The notes under the pieces are model-generated. The model had not been told where the DNA came from. It did no database searches and saw only the letters and a program-made list of their open reading frames with translations. From Pararhizobium polonicum (lineage in GTDB: Bacteria; Pseudomonadota; Alphaproteobacteria; Rhizobiales; Rhizobiaceae): DNA of 64,000 nt. Shown here piece after piece: positions 9,422 to 18,056 of this stretch. The stretch covers positions 124,001 through 188,000 of the forward strand of contig NZ_LGLV01000009.1 of the NCBI RefSeq assembly GCF_001687365.1, read 5' to 3'. Numbering within the stretch: position 1 is the stretch's first letter; every line of letters starts with the position of its first letter. A program made the translations under genes and the position numbers.

Positions 9422-10207
9422 ATGAAGAAACTCGTAGCCGGCATCATCCTGTTGCTGGCGCCGCTGACGGCGGCCCAGGCGGAAACGCTCAAAATCGGCG
9501 TCGATCTCACCTATCCGCCCTACAACTATTTCGATGACGCCAACCAGCCTGCTGGCTTCGATGTCGAACTGGTCAAGCTGATCGGTCAAAAGACCGGAAG
9601 CGAGGTTTCCTTCAACGACACACGCTTTGAAAACCTGATCCTCGGCGTATCCAGCGATCAGTTCAACGTCATCGCGTCGACGCTTTACGTGACCCCGGCT
9701 CGTGCCAAGCAGATCGACTATATTCCCTACATGAAGACGGGGGTCTCCATCGCGGTCTCCGCAAGCAGCGGTGAAAACTTCACCCGGCCCGAAGAGCTGT
9801 GCGGCAAGCGCGTCGGCTCCATCAAGGGAGCGGCGTGGATTCCGGAACTCGAAAAGCTGAACACGTCGGTGTGCTCCGCCAATCCGATTGATTCACGCGA
9901 GTTCCCGACGTCCCCTGAAACGACCCAGGCCCTGATGTCCGGTGGCGTAGACGCGCAGTTGGAGAACTCCGCTGTGCTCGCTGACGCTGCCAAGAAGCTT
10001 AACGGCCGCCTGAAGGTCACCTCCAGCGAGCAGCTTTACCCCGTCATCGTCGGTTTCGGCGTGAAGAAGGGCAATACGGAGGTTGCAACCTTCCTGCGCG
10101 ATACGCTCGCCAAGCTTGATGGCGATGCCGACTACGAGGCCCTGTTCAGCAAGTACGGTGTTGCCAAATCGACGGATGCCGAGTTCAAGGCGGCAATCGG
10201 GGAATAG
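9422..10207 (+). CDS. amino-acid ABC transporter, periplasmic binding protein
   Basis: 261-residue family 3 solute-binding protein. A signal peptide covers residues 1-19 (VAGIILLLAPLTAAQA). The mature start TLKIGVDLTYPPYNYFD, then GFDVELVKLIG, matches polar amino-acid binding proteins. AGAGGAA lies about 8 bases before the ATG. It is followed by a hairpin (10214-10242) and then the fused permease-ATPase gene. The divergent GntR/DUF1989 pair suggests a nitrogen-containing ligand, perhaps an amino acid or ureide. Confidence 0.92.
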   Translation: MKKLVAGIILLLAPLTAAQAETLKIGVDLTYPPYNYFDDANQPAGFDVELVKLIGQKTGSEVSFNDTRFENLILGVSSDQFNVIASTLYVTPARAKQIDYIPYMKTGVSIAVSASSGENFTRPEELCGKRVGSIKGAAWIPELEKLNTSVCSANPIDSREFPTSPETTQALMSGGVDAQLENSAVLADAAKKLNGRLKVTSSEQLYPVIVGFGVKKGNTEVATFLRDTLAKLDGDADYEALFSKYGVAKSTDAEFKAAIGE

Positions 10208-10213
10208 GCGCTT

Positions 10214-10242
10214 CAGGCAGGCGCCCGTGAGACGCCTGCCTG
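10214..10242 (+). terminator. intercistronic hairpin after binding-protein gene
   Basis: CAGGCAGGCG and CGCCTGCCTG form a perfect 10-bp GC-rich stem with a 9-nt loop, just after the stop codon of the binding-protein gene and 61 bp before the transporter gene. No U-tract follows, so it is more likely an mRNA-stabilising or partial-attenuation hairpin than a full terminator. Confidence 0.6.
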
Positions 10243-10302
10243 GCCAATCAGCACAGGCATTCGCGGCGCTTCGGTGTCGTTACTCTTCGGGATATCCGGC
10301 CC

Positions 10303-11799
10303 ATGAACTTCGACTGGAATTACCTCTTCAGCCTCGCGCTCTATCCTGACTTCTGGCGCGCGACGGCTCTCGTCGCCTGGCTCGGGGTGCTGACCTGGGT
10401 TATCGGGACAGTGCTCGGTTTCCTGCTGGCGCTCGCCCGACAATCCAGCCTTCGACCCGTGCGCTGGTTTGCGAAAACCTATATCTGGCTTTTCCGCAGC
10501 CTGCCTTTGCTGGTGTTGCTGATTTTCGTTTATAACCTGCCGCAGTTCATGCCGGCGCTCGGGCCTGTGCTTTCCGTGCCTTTCTGGGCGGGATTGATCG
10601 CGCTTGTCGTATCCGAAACCGCCTATCTGGCGGAAATCCATCGTGCTGGCCTTATCGCGGTCGATCCGGGGCAGCACGAGGCGGCGCATGCGCTGGGTGT
10701 TCGTCCTGTCGGCAAGTACCGGCATATCATCCTGCCGCAGGCGGTGCGTGTTGCGCTGCCCTCGCTCGGTAACGAGTTCATCACCATCGTCAAACTGACC
10801 TCTCTCGTCTCGGTGATCTCGCTTGCGGAAATCCTGCTGGTCGGCCAGCGGCTCTATACCCGCAACTTCATGGTCCTGGAAACGCTCGTCGCGGTTTCGT
10901 TCTATTATGTGCTGGTGGTCTCGGTCTTCACCTTCTTCCTTTCGCGGCTTGAAGGGCGCCTCGACATCTCACGCATGACAGGCGCCGAAATAGCCATTCC
11001 CGCGGCGAATGCGCCGATCGGTGCGACAAGCAATCAGCGCCGCATTGGCGAAGAAATCGTGGTGGAACTCGCTCATGTTGACAAGAGTTTCGGCGACAAG
11101 CGAGCGCTCGCAGACGTCTCGCTCAAAGTCCGCAAGGGCGAGGTTCTCAGCATTATCGGGCCGTCCGGTTCCGGGAAGACCACGCTTATTCGCACGATCA
11201 ATGCGCTTCAGGATATCGACAAGGGCCGCATCACGCTGGATGGAAATGACTGGATCACCGCTGACGCCAAGGGCTATCGCATGGTGCCCGATTTCCATGA
11301 CCGCGTTACCTGTCTTGGCATGGTGTTTCAATCATTCAATCTGTTTCCGCATATGACGGCGCTGCAGAACGTGACTTTCGGGCCTCGTTATCACGGCAAT
11401 CGCGACAGGCAAGCCGTGCGCGCGGTTGCGATGAGCCATCTTGCGCGGGTAGGGTTGGCGGCGCACGCCAACAAGTACCCACATCAGCTTTCGGGCGGAC
11501 AGAAGCAACGTGTCGCGATCGCACGTGCACTCGCCATGGATCCGGAGATCATGCTGTTCGACGAGCCGACCTCGGCGCTCGATCCAGAGCTGGTCGGCGA
11601 AGTGCTTCAGGTCATTGAGGGCCTTGCCAGCGAGGGTATGACGATGGTCATCGTGACCCATGAAATGCGCTTCGTCAGCCGCATCAGCAACCGGGTCGTG
11701 ATGATGGAAAACGGTTACGTCGTCGTCGACATGACGGCGGAAGAGCTGGAAAAATCACCGGCTGACAGCCGGATCCAAAAGTTCATGCGGCAAAGCTGA
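10303..11799 (+). CDS. amino-acid ABC transporter, fused permease and ATPase
   Basis: 498-residue fusion. Residues about 1-225 are a HisM/GlnP-type permease with several membrane helices and the EAA-like loop (EAAHALGVRPVGKYRHIILPQA). After a linker of about 30 residues, residues about 255-498 are a GlnQ-type ATPase: Walker A GPSGSGKTT near 286, signature LSGGQKQR near 396, Walker B IMLFDEPTSALD and H-loop VTHEM. One polypeptide therefore carries both halves and would assemble as a homodimer. Such fusions are known in rhizobial polar amino-acid uptake systems. A strong terminator follows at 11821. Confidence 0.94.
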   Translation: MNFDWNYLFSLALYPDFWRATALVAWLGVLTWVIGTVLGFLLALARQSSLRPVRWFAKTYIWLFRSLPLLVLLIFVYNLPQFMPALGPVLSVPFWAGLIALVVSETAYLAEIHRAGLIAVDPGQHEAAHALGVRPVGKYRHIILPQAVRVALPSLGNEFITIVKLTSLVSVISLAEILLVGQRLYTRNFMVLETLVAVSFYYVLVVSVFTFFLSRLEGRLDISRMTGAEIAIPAANAPIGATSNQRRIGEEIVVELAHVDKSFGDKRALADVSLKVRKGEVLSIIGPSGSGKTTLIRTINALQDIDKGRITLDGNDWITADAKGYRMVPDFHDRVTCLGMVFQSFNLFPHMTALQNVTFGPRYHGNRDRQAVRAVAMSHLARVGLAAHANKYPHQLSGGQKQRVAIARALAMDPEIMLFDEPTSALDPELVGEVLQVIEGLASEGMTMVIVTHEMRFVSRISNRVVMMENGYVVVDMTAEELEKSPADSRIQKFMRQS

Positions 11800-11820
11800 A
11801 CGGCGCGATTGTTCTTATGA

Positions 11821-11856
11821 AAAGACCGGCGGACCGCAAGATCCGCCGGTCTTTTC
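11821..11856 (+). terminator. rho-independent terminator
   Basis: AAAAGACCGGCGGA and TCCGCCGGTCTTTT form a perfect 14-bp stem with an 8-nt loop, with A- and T-runs at the base. It lies 21 bp after the importer gene and can also terminate transcripts from the minus-strand gene ending at 11953. Confidence 0.9.
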
Positions 11857-11952
11857 GCACCCAGCTCTTCATTTCAGCAAGCGACGGCAATGCTCCTCGT
11901 CCCGGAGCGATCGTCATGGGACGCGCTTGAAACCGTTCGAGGCTGCGCCGCC

Positions 11953-12894
11953 TCAAGCGGCCTCTGGATATCGCGATGCGTACCACGTGCGGAAGAGATC
12001 GTACTGCTTTTCGAGATGGCGGCGCTGGGAGGCGCTGAGCTTGTCTGTCTCGTTGAAATGCAGCGCGTATCTGTCGTCGCCGTTGAGCACCATCAGATAT
12101 TTGTAATGCAGGACGAGATCCGGGCCTTCGTCATAGGTCGAAAGCACCATCAGGGCTTCTTCGAGTTCGCGCGCTTGGCGGCGCGCTTCGGTATCGCCCT
12201 TGGCTGCCAGCTCGCAGAGTGCAACGAGGTGGAGCACTTCCTTGGGAAGCGCATTGCCGATGCCGGTGATGGCGCCGCCGGCCCCGCAGTTGACGAAGCC
12301 GTGATAGACACCGGTGTCGACGCCGACCATCAGTGTCAGGTCGTCGTCACCAGCGGTGATGTTCTCCGCAGCATAGGTCATGTCCTGCTTGCCGCCGAAT
12401 TCCTTGAAGCCAACGAGGTTGGAAAAGCGCGACCTAAGATCGAAGAACAGGTCTGCGCGCGTCGCAAAGCCGTAGTACGGGCTGTTGTAGATGACGGCGG
12501 GCAGGTCCTTGCCAGCTGCGAGAACGGCCGAGAAATGGTCCCGCTGGGCAGCGACGGAGGAACCGCGCGACAGCACGCGCGGAATGACCATCAGGCCCTT
12601 GGCGCCCACCTGGGCGGCATGGGCCGCATGGTCGGCAGCTGAGTGGGTATTGACTGCGCCGGTTCCGACAACAACGGGAACGCCTGCCTGCGCAAGGCGC
12701 TTGACGCCTTCCTGCCGCTGCTGATCGGTGAGCAGCGGCCAGTCGCCCATGGAGCCGCAATACACAACGCCGGACATGCCGAGGGATACGAGTTCCTTTC
12801 CCTTCTCGACAAGCGCATCGAAGTCGGGGCTGCGATCCGGATTGCACGGCGTCATCAGAGCCGGAATACATCCTTTGAAAACTGAATATGCCAT
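11953..12894 (-). CDS. DHDPS/NAL-family enzyme, probably 1-pyrroline-4-hydroxy-2-carboxylate deaminase
   Basis: 313-residue class I aldolase-type barrel. The Schiff-base Lys is in GFKEFGG and the catalytic Tyr in IYNSPYYG. The N-terminal GCIPALMTPC, YCGSMGDWPLL and IPRVLSRG segments are those I associate with HypD/LhpC deaminases of trans-4-hydroxyproline catabolism, which turn pyrroline-4-hydroxy-2-carboxylate into 2-oxoglutarate semialdehyde. That assignment is from memory of family sequences. The usual partners (4-hydroxyproline epimerase, D-hydroxyproline oxidase) are not in this window, so a 2-keto-3-deoxy-pentonate dehydratase is an alternative. A TTGTCGACAA palindrome lies 101 bp upstream. 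Confidence 0.8.
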   Translation of the reverse strand: MAYSVFKGCIPALMTPCNPDRSPDFDALVEKGKELVSLGMSGVVYCGSMGDWPLLTDQQRQEGVKRLAQAGVPVVVGTGAVNTHSAADHAAHAAQVGAKGLMVIPRVLSRGSSVAAQRDHFSAVLAAGKDLPAVIYNSPYYGFATRADLFFDLRSRFSNLVGFKEFGGKQDMTYAAENITAGDDDLTLMVGVDTGVYHGFVNCGAGGAITGIGNALPKEVLHLVALCELAAKGDTEARRQARELEEALMVLSTYDEGPDLVLHYKYLMVLNGDDRYALHFNETDKLSASQRRHLEKQYDLFRTWYASRYPEAA

Positions 12895-12994
12895 TCAACT
12901 GCTCCTCGTCATCACCACACATATCGGGCCTGCCTCATCAGCGTCTTTGCCGATGTCGGCCCATTTGCGACTGGACTAGCAGTTCACCGAGTTG

Positions 12995-13004
12995 TTGTCG
13001 ACAA
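12995..13004. promoter_or_regulatory. candidate operator TTGTCGACAA, site 1
   Basis: Perfect 10-bp palindrome TTGTCGACAA upstream of the DHDPS-family gene. Related sites occur upstream of the GntR gene (13893) and the dehydratase gene (17613). Proposed target of the GntR regulator at 13091-13840. Confidence 0.55.
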
Positions 13005-13090
13005 TAAAAATACAAAGCACTTCGGCTCCGCGTTTCCCCCGCGATCCATCCAGCATCCGTACCGGGCACGTCACGCACCCATGAAGCGCC

Positions 13091-13840
13091 TCACAGGTTC
13101 AGGCGTGCGGCCTGGCGCGTATCGGCTGTGATGTAGGAGCGGATCTGGGTGACGATCTGGTCGGCATGGGCAACCGCCAATGCATCGGCGCCATCAATGT
13201 CGCGATCGATGATCGCCTGGATCAGATCCTCGTGCTCGCGCACATATTGCCGGGGCAGAACATCGTTGAAGGAGGAATAGTAGAGCCGGAGAATCCTGCG
13301 GCCTTCATCCAGCAGCCGCGTGAAAAGCTCGGTATAATAGCGGTTCCGGCCTGCCTGGGCGATGGCGATATGGAAATCGCGGTTGGTCGAGATCATGCCC
13401 AGAACATCGCGCTGCTCAACGGCGGTCTCGAAGCTTTTCTGCAGCGCCCTTATGCCGTCGATGTCGCCGGCAGCATGATTGGCAGCCGCAAGGCGCGTGG
13501 TCACCCGGTACATCAGCGTCAGGGCATCGAAGAATGCCGGCAGACCGAGGAAGTCGATATTGGAAACGATCGTCGTCCTGTTGGTCAGCGTGGTGATCAG
13601 GCCCTCGGCTGCCAGCCTGACAAGCGCCTCGCGGATCGGTGTCCGGGAGAGCGAGAACCGGTCGGACAGTTGCTGCTCGTCCACCGGACTGCCGGGCGCA
13701 AGTTTCAATTCGATGATTTCGTTGCGCAGCGTCTCGTAAACCGTCGATACGCCATAGCCGCGCTTGTGCGCCGGCTGCCTTTCCTTGTCGTCTGGTTCCG
13801 CCAAGCGTGTTCTCCCCTGCAACGCCCCGGATCCGGGCAT
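13091..13840 (-). CDS. GntR-family regulator with FCD domain
   Basis: 249-residue FadR-type regulator. After a basic, proline-containing N-terminal tail of about 30 residues comes the winged helix (VYETLRNEIIELKLAPG, FSLSRTPIREALVRLAAEGLI). The FCD domain follows, with FDALTLMYRVTTRLAA, RDFHIAIAQAG and EHEDLIQAI supplying the usual Asp/His metal or ligand residues. AGGAG lies 9 bases before the ATG. It has a TTGTCGACAA-like site 53 bp upstream. The gene sits between the DHDPS-family gene and the dehydratase gene, and the shared site suggests it controls both. Confidence 0.92.
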   Translation of the reverse strand: MPGSGALQGRTRLAEPDDKERQPAHKRGYGVSTVYETLRNEIIELKLAPGSPVDEQQLSDRFSLSRTPIREALVRLAAEGLITTLTNRTTIVSNIDFLGLPAFFDALTLMYRVTTRLAAANHAAGDIDGIRALQKSFETAVEQRDVLGMISTNRDFHIAIAQAGRNRYYTELFTRLLDEGRRILRLYYSSFNDVLPRQYVREHEDLIQAIIDRDIDGADALAVAHADQIVTQIRSYITADTRQAARLNL

Positions 13841-13892
13841 TTCCAGCTCTCCTCGTAACGGATTCCGGTCATGGCCTCAAACAGCATATTTT

Positions 13893-13902
13893 ATGTCGAC
13901 AA
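13893..13902. promoter_or_regulatory. candidate operator ATGTCGACAA, site 2
   Basis: ATGTCGACAA with the 8-bp palindrome core TGTCGACA, 53 bp upstream of the GntR start. One mismatch from sites 1 and 3. Confidence 0.5.
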
Positions 13903-14187
13903 ATGAAATTTGAACGCTGCGCTTTTTGGGCGGCGTGAACCCCAGCCGAAGTCTGCAATGCAAACGGCGCCGGCGGTTGCAAAAGGCGAGCCGTCGCTCA
14001 AACACGTGGGCTCGCCGTCCAAAAGGGGAGGGCTTGGCCAAAAAGCGAGGGCTTGGTCGGCCCGGCAGTTCACGAACTGACATACTTGGTCACTTATTAT
14101 GAGTTCCCATTACCCGCCAATGTAGTGCAGTAAGCTTCAACAATATCCGAAGGGTTGACCGCGACCCTTTCTGAAAGAGTTTGCACC
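13903..14187. other. non-coding gap before FabMG-like gene
   Basis: Between the divergent GntR and FabMG-like genes I see no coding frame with protein-like features. It holds one GC-rich inverted repeat, GGCGAGCC (13984-13991) and GGCTCGCC (14008-14015), with a 16-nt loop, of unknown role. No copy of the TTGTCGACAA site is present on the side of the 14188 gene. Confidence 0.5.
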
Positions 14188-15549
14188 ATGAAAAATCCGA
14201 CCGCCCTGCAACACATGTCCCAGAACACCGTCTTTCGAAAAGGCGATATTTTCGTTCTATTCGGCGAGCTGTTCGGACGCGGTTATGCGACCGGGCTGCT
14301 CGAAGAGGCGAGACGTGCCGGCATGCAGATTGTGGGCATCACGGTCGGGCGGCGCGATGAGAACAATGCCCTGAGACCGCTAACAGAGGAAGAACTGGAA
14401 GCTGCCGAACAGCAGCTCGGCGGGAAAATCATCAATGTGCCGCTCATGGCCGGATTCGATCTTGATGCTCCTGCGGGCGAGCCTACTCCCACCGATCTTC
14501 TGGCAGGCATGACGCTGGAAAGCTGGCAGACCGACAAGCTTGATTGGCCGTACATCGCTCAATGTCGAAATGTCGGCGTGGAGCGCTTCAGACATTCGCT
14601 ATCCCAGGTGATGGAAATTCTCGATGGGATCATCGCGGACGGCAAGAATGTCTTCTTCGCTCACACGATGGCCGGCGGAATCCCGAAAGCCAAGGCATTC
14701 CTCGTCATCGCGAACCGGATTTACAAAGGCCGCGGCGCGCGGCACATGTCGTCCCAGACCCTGCTCGACAGCGACATGGGCAAGCTCATCCTGCAGAACT
14801 TCGATGAGGTTTCCGCAAACACTTTCCAGCATCTCATCAATCTGAGCGCGCCGATCCGGGCACGGATCGAGGCTTCAGGTGGACAGGTTCGCTATACGGC
14901 CTACGGATATCACGGAACGGGCATTCTCATCGGCGACGCGTACCGCTGGCAGACCTATACCAACTACACTCAGGGCTACGCGAAGATGCGGCTTGAGGCC
15001 ATTGCCCAAGAGGCCTGGGCAGCCGGCGTCAAGGCAACGGTCTACAACTGCCCGGAAATCCGAACCAATTCGTCCGACGTCTTCGCGGGTATTGAGCTGC
15101 CACTGATACCTCTCCTGCTCGCGTTGAAAAAGGAAGGCGGCGGCCAGTGGGCCGACGAACTATGGCAGGCCTGCCAGGATCAGCTGGCAGACGGTTTTTC
15201 GGTGGATGATGTCCTGCAAAAGATCATTGATCTTCAGGCCGACGACGTCATGCAGCCTTTCTACGATTTTTCCCTGTGGCCCATGCCCAACAGTCAGGGA
15301 CAGTCCGATCTGACCATCGGCACCTCGAGTGAAATCACGCAGATGCACAGGGACAGCAAGGTTCTGATCAGCGATCTTCTCAGCAGCCTGGTCGTTGAGG
15401 CTACCGGAAAGCTCATTTTTGCGGAAACCTCCGCCCCAACAGGCCCGGTTCTGTGGCTCAACCACGACATCGTCGCTCAGCGGCTCAACGCGAGCCACCG
15501 GACGGACATCCAGACCTCCACCACGGAGAAGGTGAGGATGTTCGCTTAG
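14188..15549 (+). CDS. FabMG-like conserved protein (possible enoyl-ACP reductase)
   Basis: 453-residue soluble protein without signal or membrane segments. The ATG at 14188 has GAAAGAG about 8 bases upstream and starts a conserved-looking N-terminus; the frame is open from 14155. Features include GDIFVLFGELFGRGYATGL, GITVGRRDENN, FFAHTMAGGIPKAK, a long central part with YGYHGTGILI and YNCPEIRTNSSDVF. I recall this pattern from proteins annotated as the FabMG enoyl-ACP reductase family, but cannot confirm it. It is monocistronic, and no other fatty-acid gene is nearby, so a different oxidoreductase-like role is possible. Confidence 0.6.
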   Translation: MKNPTALQHMSQNTVFRKGDIFVLFGELFGRGYATGLLEEARRAGMQIVGITVGRRDENNALRPLTEEELEAAEQQLGGKIINVPLMAGFDLDAPAGEPTPTDLLAGMTLESWQTDKLDWPYIAQCRNVGVERFRHSLSQVMEILDGIIADGKNVFFAHTMAGGIPKAKAFLVIANRIYKGRGARHMSSQTLLDSDMGKLILQNFDEVSANTFQHLINLSAPIRARIEASGGQVRYTAYGYHGTGILIGDAYRWQTYTNYTQGYAKMRLEAIAQEAWAAGVKATVYNCPEIRTNSSDVFAGIELPLIPLLLALKKEGGGQWADELWQACQDQLADGFSVDDVLQKIIDLQADDVMQPFYDFSLWPMPNSQGQSDLTIGTSSEITQMHRDSKVLISDLLSSLVVEATGKLIFAETSAPTGPVLWLNHDIVAQRLNASHRTDIQTSTTEKVRMFA

Positions 15550-15688
15550 CGGCGAGCATTGCCCCGCCCCTCATCGAATGCGCTTGAAGCACAACTTGTG
15601 TTCTCGTCGCGCCGACAGCAGCTCGCAATGAACGGCCGGTAACGACAGCGGCGCGCCCGGCGCCGGGGGAGGGGCGCCTGCTGCCTCT

Positions 15689-17479
15689 TCAGTGGTTATG
15701 TCGCGGTAGTTTTTCAGCCAGCTTGCGGAACTCCGGAGCGCCTTCAATGACGGCGCCGTCGGACAGTTGCGTCACGGTACGGCGGTACAGCATCTGCCAT
15801 GGCGTGGCATCGCCCGGAACGGCGGGAATACCCTCCGCCTTGCGCCGTTCGATTTCCGCCGGTTCGACCAGCATATCGCAACGGCCGTGGTTGAAATCAA
15901 TCCGGATGATGTCGCCGCTACGCACATAGGCAAGGCCGCCGCCGGCTGCACTCTCCGGAGAGGCATTGAGGATCGACGGGCTGTCGGCAGTGCCCGACTG
16001 GCGGCCGTCGCCGATCGTCGGCAGGCTGAGGATGCCCTTTTTGATCAGGTGATCCGGCGGCTGCATGTTGACCACTTCGGCCGACCCCGGCCAGCCGAGC
16101 GGGCCGGCGCCGCGGATCACCAGGATGGTCCGCTCGTCGATATCCAGCGTGGGGTCGTTGATGCGCTTGTGATAATCCTCGGAGCCATCGAACACCACCG
16201 CCTTGCCGTCGAAGACGCCTTCCTTTCCCGGTTCGCTCAGATAGCGTTCTCGGAAGCCGGCGGAGACGACGCTCATCTTCATGATCGCGAAATCGAACAG
16301 ATTGCCCTTCAGCACCAGAAAGCCGGCGCGCTCCTTCAATGGCGCGTCGAAAGGCAGGATTACCTCGCGGTCGGTCGCTTCACGGGCTTGAAGATTTTCT
16401 GCCATGGTCTTGCCGGTCACCGTCGGACAGCCGCCCTCCAGTTTGCCGGCCTGCAGCAGTTCCCACATGATGGCGGGAACGCCGCCGGCCCGGTGGAACC
16501 GCTCGCCGAGGTAGGCGCCGGCCGGCTGCACATTGGCCAGCAGGGGGATGTCGAAGCCGTGGATCTGCCAGTCGTCGGGATGCAATTCGACGCCGGCATG
16601 CTTGGCCATGGCGGCCAGATGCGGCTGCGCATTGGTCGAACCGCCAATCGCCGAATTCACCCGGATCGCGTTGAGGAACGCCGCGCGCGTCAGGATATTC
16701 GAGGGCTTGATATTCTGCAGGACCAGTTCGACCGCCCTGCGCCCGGTGCGATAGGCCATCTGGCCGCGTTCGCGATAGGCTGCCGGAATGGCGGCGCAGC
16801 CTGTCAGCGACATGCCGAGCGCTTCGGCCATGGCATTCATGGTCGAGGCGGTGCCCATTGTGTTGCAATGGCCGATCGACGGCGCGGAATCGAGCGCCGA
16901 CTGCAGGAATTCCTCGCGCGTCATTTCGCCCGCCGCATATTTGCGGCGCGACCGCCAGATCACGGTGCCGGATCCGACCAGGTCGCCATCGTGCCAGCCG
17001 TCGAGCATCGGGCCGCCGGAAAAGACGATCGCCGGAATATCGACGGTAGAGGCTGCCATCAGCGCCGAGGGCGTGGTCTTGTCGCAACCGGTGGTCAGCA
17101 CCACGCCGTCGAGAGGATACCCGTAGAGGATTTCGACCAGGCCGAGATAGGCAAGGTTTCGGTCGAGCGCCGCGGTCGGCCGCTTGCAGTTCTCAAACAG
17201 CGGATGCGTCGGAAACTCGATCGGGATGCCGCCGGCATCGCGAATGCCATCGCGGATGCGCTTGGCAAGTTCGATATGGTGGCGGTTGCAGGGATTGATA
17301 TCGCTGCCGCTCTGGGCAATGCCGATGATCGGCTTGCCGGCGCGCAGTTCTTCCGGCGTCGTTCCGTAATTCATGAAGCGCTCGAGATAGAGCGCCGTCA
17401 TATCGAGATGATCGGGATTGTCGAACCAGTCCTGTGAGCGCAGACGCCGCCCGCCCTTGTCGTCCTCAGCCATTGTCAT
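15689..17479 (-). CDS. IlvD/Edd-family dehydratase (sugar-acid type)
   Basis: Fe-S dehydratase of about 596 residues. Cys ligands are visible in SDINPCNRHH, TTGCDKTTPSA and IGHCNTMGTA. The YLERFMNYG start, WRSRRKYAAGEM and the C-terminal GRCDMLVEPAEIERR segments are those of pentonate or arabonate/xylonate/galactonate-type dehydratases rather than biosynthetic IlvD. Product would be a 2-keto-3-deoxy sugar acid. The frame is open from an ATG at 17575, but the family start and length favour 17479 (or an ATG two codons later). A TTGTCGACAG site lies upstream, shared with the DHDPS-family gene. A dehydratase plus a DHDPS-type enzyme could convert a pentonate to 2-oxoglutarate semialdehyde. Confidence 0.9.
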   Translation of the reverse strand: MTMAEDDKGGRRLRSQDWFDNPDHLDMTALYLERFMNYGTTPEELRAGKPIIGIAQSGSDINPCNRHHIELAKRIRDGIRDAGGIPIEFPTHPLFENCKRPTAALDRNLAYLGLVEILYGYPLDGVVLTTGCDKTTPSALMAASTVDIPAIVFSGGPMLDGWHDGDLVGSGTVIWRSRRKYAAGEMTREEFLQSALDSAPSIGHCNTMGTASTMNAMAEALGMSLTGCAAIPAAYRERGQMAYRTGRRAVELVLQNIKPSNILTRAAFLNAIRVNSAIGGSTNAQPHLAAMAKHAGVELHPDDWQIHGFDIPLLANVQPAGAYLGERFHRAGGVPAIMWELLQAGKLEGGCPTVTGKTMAENLQAREATDREVILPFDAPLKERAGFLVLKGNLFDFAIMKMSVVSAGFRERYLSEPGKEGVFDGKAVVFDGSEDYHKRINDPTLDIDERTILVIRGAGPLGWPGSAEVVNMQPPDHLIKKGILSLPTIGDGRQSGTADSPSILNASPESAAGGGLAYVRSGDIIRIDFNHGRCDMLVEPAEIERRKAEGIPAVPGDATPWQMLYRRTVTQLSDGAVIEGAPEFRKLAEKLPRHNH

Positions 17480-17840
17480 CCCCGCTCTTAACCGTGCCAG
17501 CAAAACCACCAAGTCTGTATCATCGCCGCGTGCCGTCACGAAGTCGAAAAACGTTTGGCGCACCTGGTGGGTCAACGGAGGCTTGTCGCAAATTCTGGCC
17601 CTTAGCCGTATATTGTCGACAGGACGAAGCCCTTGCTCTCGCCCGAAAAGGTCGGCATCGCTGACACCAGCACCTTTCTCTCGGCGATCAGGACGTCATT
17701 CGATGATCGGCTCCTGCGTCCCGATTGCGGGCATTGCGTTACCAAGCATCTCCTGCAAGACGCCGAGAGCGACCATTTCCGCGTGAAACGCACCCGTTCA
17801 GGGGGAGTTGCCGGCCGCGAATACTTTTGCGGCAAGCCCG
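17480..17840. other. intergenic region between dehydratase and autotransporter remnant
   Basis: Holds the candidate operator at 17613-17622 and otherwise short frames only. A minus-strand stretch at about 17702-17811 reads as a 32-codon protein-like tail ending TQEPIIE, but it is preceded by a stop and I do not recognise it. Probably decayed sequence continuous with the remnant next to it. Confidence 0.4.
17613..17622. promoter_or_regulatory. candidate operator TTGTCGACAG, site 3
   Basis: One mismatch from the perfect palindrome at 12995. It lies 134 bp before the preferred dehydratase start (38 bp before the upstream alternative). Confidence 0.5.
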
Positions 17841-18040
17841 TCAGAACCTCACGGCAAGGTCGAGCTTGAAGCTGTGATCCTGTGCCTTGCTGGCGACCTG
17901 GCCGGCATAGGCGAAGCCAAGCGTTGCGGATTTCGCGATCTGGAGGTCGGCACGGTATCGCCGAAGGCATGCCGCCAGCCCAGCATGCCACGGGCGGTGA
18001 CACCGAGGCTGCCGATGTCGACGTCGGTGGCAGCATGCAC
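17841..18040 (-). pseudogene. autotransporter beta-barrel C-terminal remnant
   Basis: Two minus-strand frames give the typical end of an autotransporter barrel. Codons at 18037-17957 read VDIGSLGVTARGMLGWRHAFGD. Then, in another frame, 17951-17841 reads ADLQIAKSATLGFAYAGQ and ends in LDLAVRF followed by a stop; the terminal Phe is the classical outer-membrane signature. In intact proteins about 25 residues separate these two strands, so there is a small deletion and frameshift at about 17955. The passenger and the rest of the barrel are absent. The upstream edge lies next to the 18-bp palindrome at 18057. Confidence 0.65.
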
Positions 18041-18056
18041 GCCGCGCGTCCGAACA

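Noticed and set aside
15767..17437. 556-codon plus-strand frame opposite the IlvD/Edd dehydratase gene
   Set aside because: Sequence is low-complexity and Arg/Gly/His-rich, typical of the complement of a GC-rich gene; the minus strand codes for a clear enzyme.
17702..17811. 32-codon minus-strand stretch with protein-like reading
   Set aside because: Too short, preceded by a stop, and not recognisable; noted only as possible decayed sequence.
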